DNA of 6,919 nucleotides, taken from Desulfitobacterium sp038181555 (lineage in GTDB: Bacteria > Bacillota > Desulfitobacteriia > Desulfitobacteriales > Desulfitobacteriaceae). The notes under the pieces were generated by a model. The model did not search any database, was not told where the DNA came from, and saw nothing but the letters and a program-made list of their open reading frames with translations. The position numbers were made by a program, and so were the translations under genes. The first letter of the stretch is position 1. Each line of letters begins with the position of its first letter. Shown here in pieces: positions 5,665 through 6,919 of this stretch. The stretch covers positions 1-6,919 of the forward strand of contig NZ_JBBWUA010000037.1 in the NCBI RefSeq assembly GCF_038181555.1, written 5' to 3'.

Positions 5665-6707
5665 TCCCCTCTCACCTTCTTCATAATGTGTATATCATTG
5701 GGAAGAATCTGAAGGCCGACCTCATTCCCTACTTCGGCCATCTGAGTACTATGAACCATCCAGAGGAACTCGCTGCTCTGAATCATCATCTCATAATGTA
5801 CGCCCTTAAAGACTACAGATCGAACTTCTCCGGTGAGCATGCCTTCCTCTACGGATACGAGCTTCAAGTCCTCCGGACGAATGACCACGTCCACTGCTTC
5901 GTTATCAGCAAAACCCTTATCCAGACATTCAAAATGACGACCATGGAAACGCACCATATAGTCCTCTAACATGACCCCTTCAAGTATATTGCTCTCTCCG
6001 ATGAAATCTGCAACAAATACGTTTTTGGGCTCATTATAGATATCGATGGGTGTCCCGATTTGTTGAATTTTTCCTTCATTCATCACCACGACGGTATCGG
6101 ACATGGTTAGTGCTTCCTCTTGATCGTGAGTGACAAAGACAAAGGTAATCCCCAAACGCTGCTGGATATTTTTCAGTTCCATCTGCATCTCTTTCCTTAG
6201 CTTGAGGTCAAGGGCTGCTAAAGGCTCGTCCAGTAAAAGCACCTCAGGTTCATTGACAATAGCCCTAGCGATGGCCACCCGCTGGCGCTGGCCACCACTT
6301 AAGGAATCAATATTTCTTTTTTCAAAACCTCTTAGATTCATGAGCTCCATAACCTGAAGAACTTTTGTTTGTATCGTCTTATTGTTCAATTTCTTAATGC
6401 GCAAGCCAAAGGCAATGTTCTCAAAAACATTCATATGCGGAAACAGCGCATACTGTTGAAAGACAGTATTTACTTTTCGCTTATAGGGAGGAAAATCGTT
6501 AACTCTCTTGTCTTCAAACAGAATCTCCCCGCTGGTGACATTTTCAAACCCTCCAATGATCCGAAGGGTCGTCGTTTTCCCACAACCGCTTGGGCCAAGA
6601 AGGGTTATAAATTCGTTACGCAATATATATAAGTTTATATTATCTAAGACTTGTACCCCGTCATACTCTTTCGTGACGTTGACAAGCCTGATGATTTCTT
6701 CGTTCAT
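5661..6707 (-). CDS. potA: Spermidine/putrescine ABC transporter ATP-binding protein PotA
   Basis: Cytoplasmic ATPase that powers the PotBCD importer as a homodimer. Counting from the ATG at 6707 (348 residues): Walker A GPSGCGKT at 38-45, Q-loop VFQQYALFPH at 82-91, ABC signature LSGGQRQRVAIARA at 136-149, Walker B VLLLDEP at 156-162 with catalytic Glu161, D-loop LAALD at 163-167, and H-loop His194 in FVTHDQEEAL. A C-terminal TOBE-like regulatory domain spans about 240-345 with IRPEDLKLV at 276-284. No key residue is missing. The ATG at 6707 is chosen over the one at 6731 because AGGAGGT lies 5 bases before it, and because the upstream ATG would fall almost at the predicted transcription start. 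It is the first gene of the operon; its stop overlaps the TTG start of potB. Confidence 0.96.
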   Translation of the reverse strand: MNEEIIRLVNVTKEYDGVQVLDNINLYILRNEFITLLGPSGCGKTTTLRIIGGFENVTSGEILFEDKRVNDFPPYKRKVNTVFQQYALFPHMNVFENIAFGLRIKKLNNKTIQTKVLQVMELMNLRGFEKRNIDSLSGGQRQRVAIARAIVNEPEVLLLDEPLAALDLKLRKEMQMELKNIQQRLGITFVFVTHDQEEALTMSDTVVVMNEGKIQQIGTPIDIYNEPKNVFVADFIGESNILEGVMLEDYMVRFHGRHFECLDKGFADNEAVDVVIRPEDLKLVSVEEGMLTGEVRSVVFKGVHYEMMIQSSEFLWMVHSTQMAEVGNEVGLQILPNDIHIMKKVRGD

Positions 6708-6712
6708 ACCTG

Positions 6713-6719
6713 ACCTCCT
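6713..6719 (-). promoter_or_regulatory. Ribosome binding site that decides the potA start
   Basis: AGGAGGT on the minus strand, 5 bases before the ATG at 6707. The alternative ATG at 6731 lies upstream of this site and has none of its own, so potA encodes 348 residues. Confidence 0.8.
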
Positions 6720-6741
6720 AATTAAAAGCATAACAATGTCT

Positions 6742-6769
6742 ATTTTACATTTTAGCAGAATATCGTCAA
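6742..6769 (-). promoter_or_regulatory. Sigma-A-type promoter of the pot operon
   Basis: On the minus strand TTGACG (6764-6769) is followed after 16 bases by TAAAAT (6742-6747), five of six matches to each consensus hexamer. Transcription would start near 6735, giving a leader of about 27 bases before the potA ATG. That leaves no room for a riboswitch, so any control would act on promoter activity or elsewhere. Confidence 0.7.
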
Positions 6770-6854
6770 GAATACTTTAATACCTAGATTCTACGTCAGT
6801 ACTTCAAAAAGCATAATCAAAGCCTTGATAAATATGCGTTCCTTCGAAATTCAG

Positions 6855-6875
6855 CTTTCACCCATTGGGTGAAAG
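6855..6875. repeat. Perfect 9-bp inverted repeat upstream of the pot operon
   Basis: CTTTCACCC and GGGTGAAAG are perfect 9-base arms around a 3-base centre (ATT). It lies about 85 bases upstream of the -35 box of the pot promoter. Neither strand has a T run right after the hairpin, so it does not look like an intrinsic terminator. It may be an operator, or the end structure of a gene beyond the right edge. The surrounding 6770-6919 is A+T-rich and shows no credible gene. Confidence 0.6.
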
Positions 6876-6919
6876 AAAAGTGCTCAAAAATATGTTAAAT
6901 TATCAGCTTTTATGACTCG

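Noticed and set aside
6708..6741. Riboswitch or attenuator in the pot leader
   Set aside because: The predicted leader is only about 27 bases, too short for a riboswitch or a terminator/antiterminator pair.
6855..6875. The inverted repeat as an intrinsic terminator
   Set aside because: On the minus strand it is followed by CTGAATTTC and on the plus strand by AAAAG, neither a U tract.

Overview
The window reads as chromosomal DNA of a Gram-positive Firmicute. The signs are moderate A+T content (judged by eye), strong AGGAGG-type ribosome binding sites, TTG and GTG starts, lipoprotein signals, and intrinsic terminators with U tracts. The protein set (Gram-positive-type PotD, clostridial-type DUF1287 lipoprotein, HTH_20-like regulator) fits Clostridia, perhaps the Desulfitobacterium/Desulfosporosinus group. 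That placement is an impression from the proteins, not a measured result. Every supported gene lies on the minus strand, so transcription runs from the right end to the left.

Right part (6919 to about 2660): a polyamine ABC-importer operon in the order potA (ATPase), potB and potC (membrane permeases), potD (lipoprotein that captures the substrate), then an unrecognised 83-residue gene. A good sigma-A-type promoter lies just ahead of potA. The three pot junctions are 4-base overlaps (TTGA, GTGA, TTGA) and all three downstream genes use non-ATG starts. A strong intrinsic terminator ends the operon at about 2662-2692. About 90 bp upstream of the promoter is a perfect 9-bp inverted repeat that is not a terminator.

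Middle (2623 to about 1510): a 62-residue cysteine-containing small protein with a strong ribosome binding site, then a DUF1287 putative cell-wall-type hydrolase with a membrane/lipoprotein leader and an EF-hand/dockerin-like calcium loop. The transcript ends in an unusual terminator in which one upstream arm is followed by three successive copies of the downstream arm, each with its own U-rich run.

Left part (about 1490 to 1): a short winged-helix regulator with two palindromes in its promoter region, then an APC-family amino-acid permease that runs off the left edge. No convincing terminator separates these two, so they probably form one regulator-transporter unit. No RNA genes, mobile elements or CRISPR arrays were seen, and no gene-free stretch exceeds 300 bases. 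I did not find a clear novel multi-gene system. The most unusual items are the multi-arm terminator, the two small unrecognised genes, the shortened regulator, and the run of non-ATG coupled starts in the pot operon.
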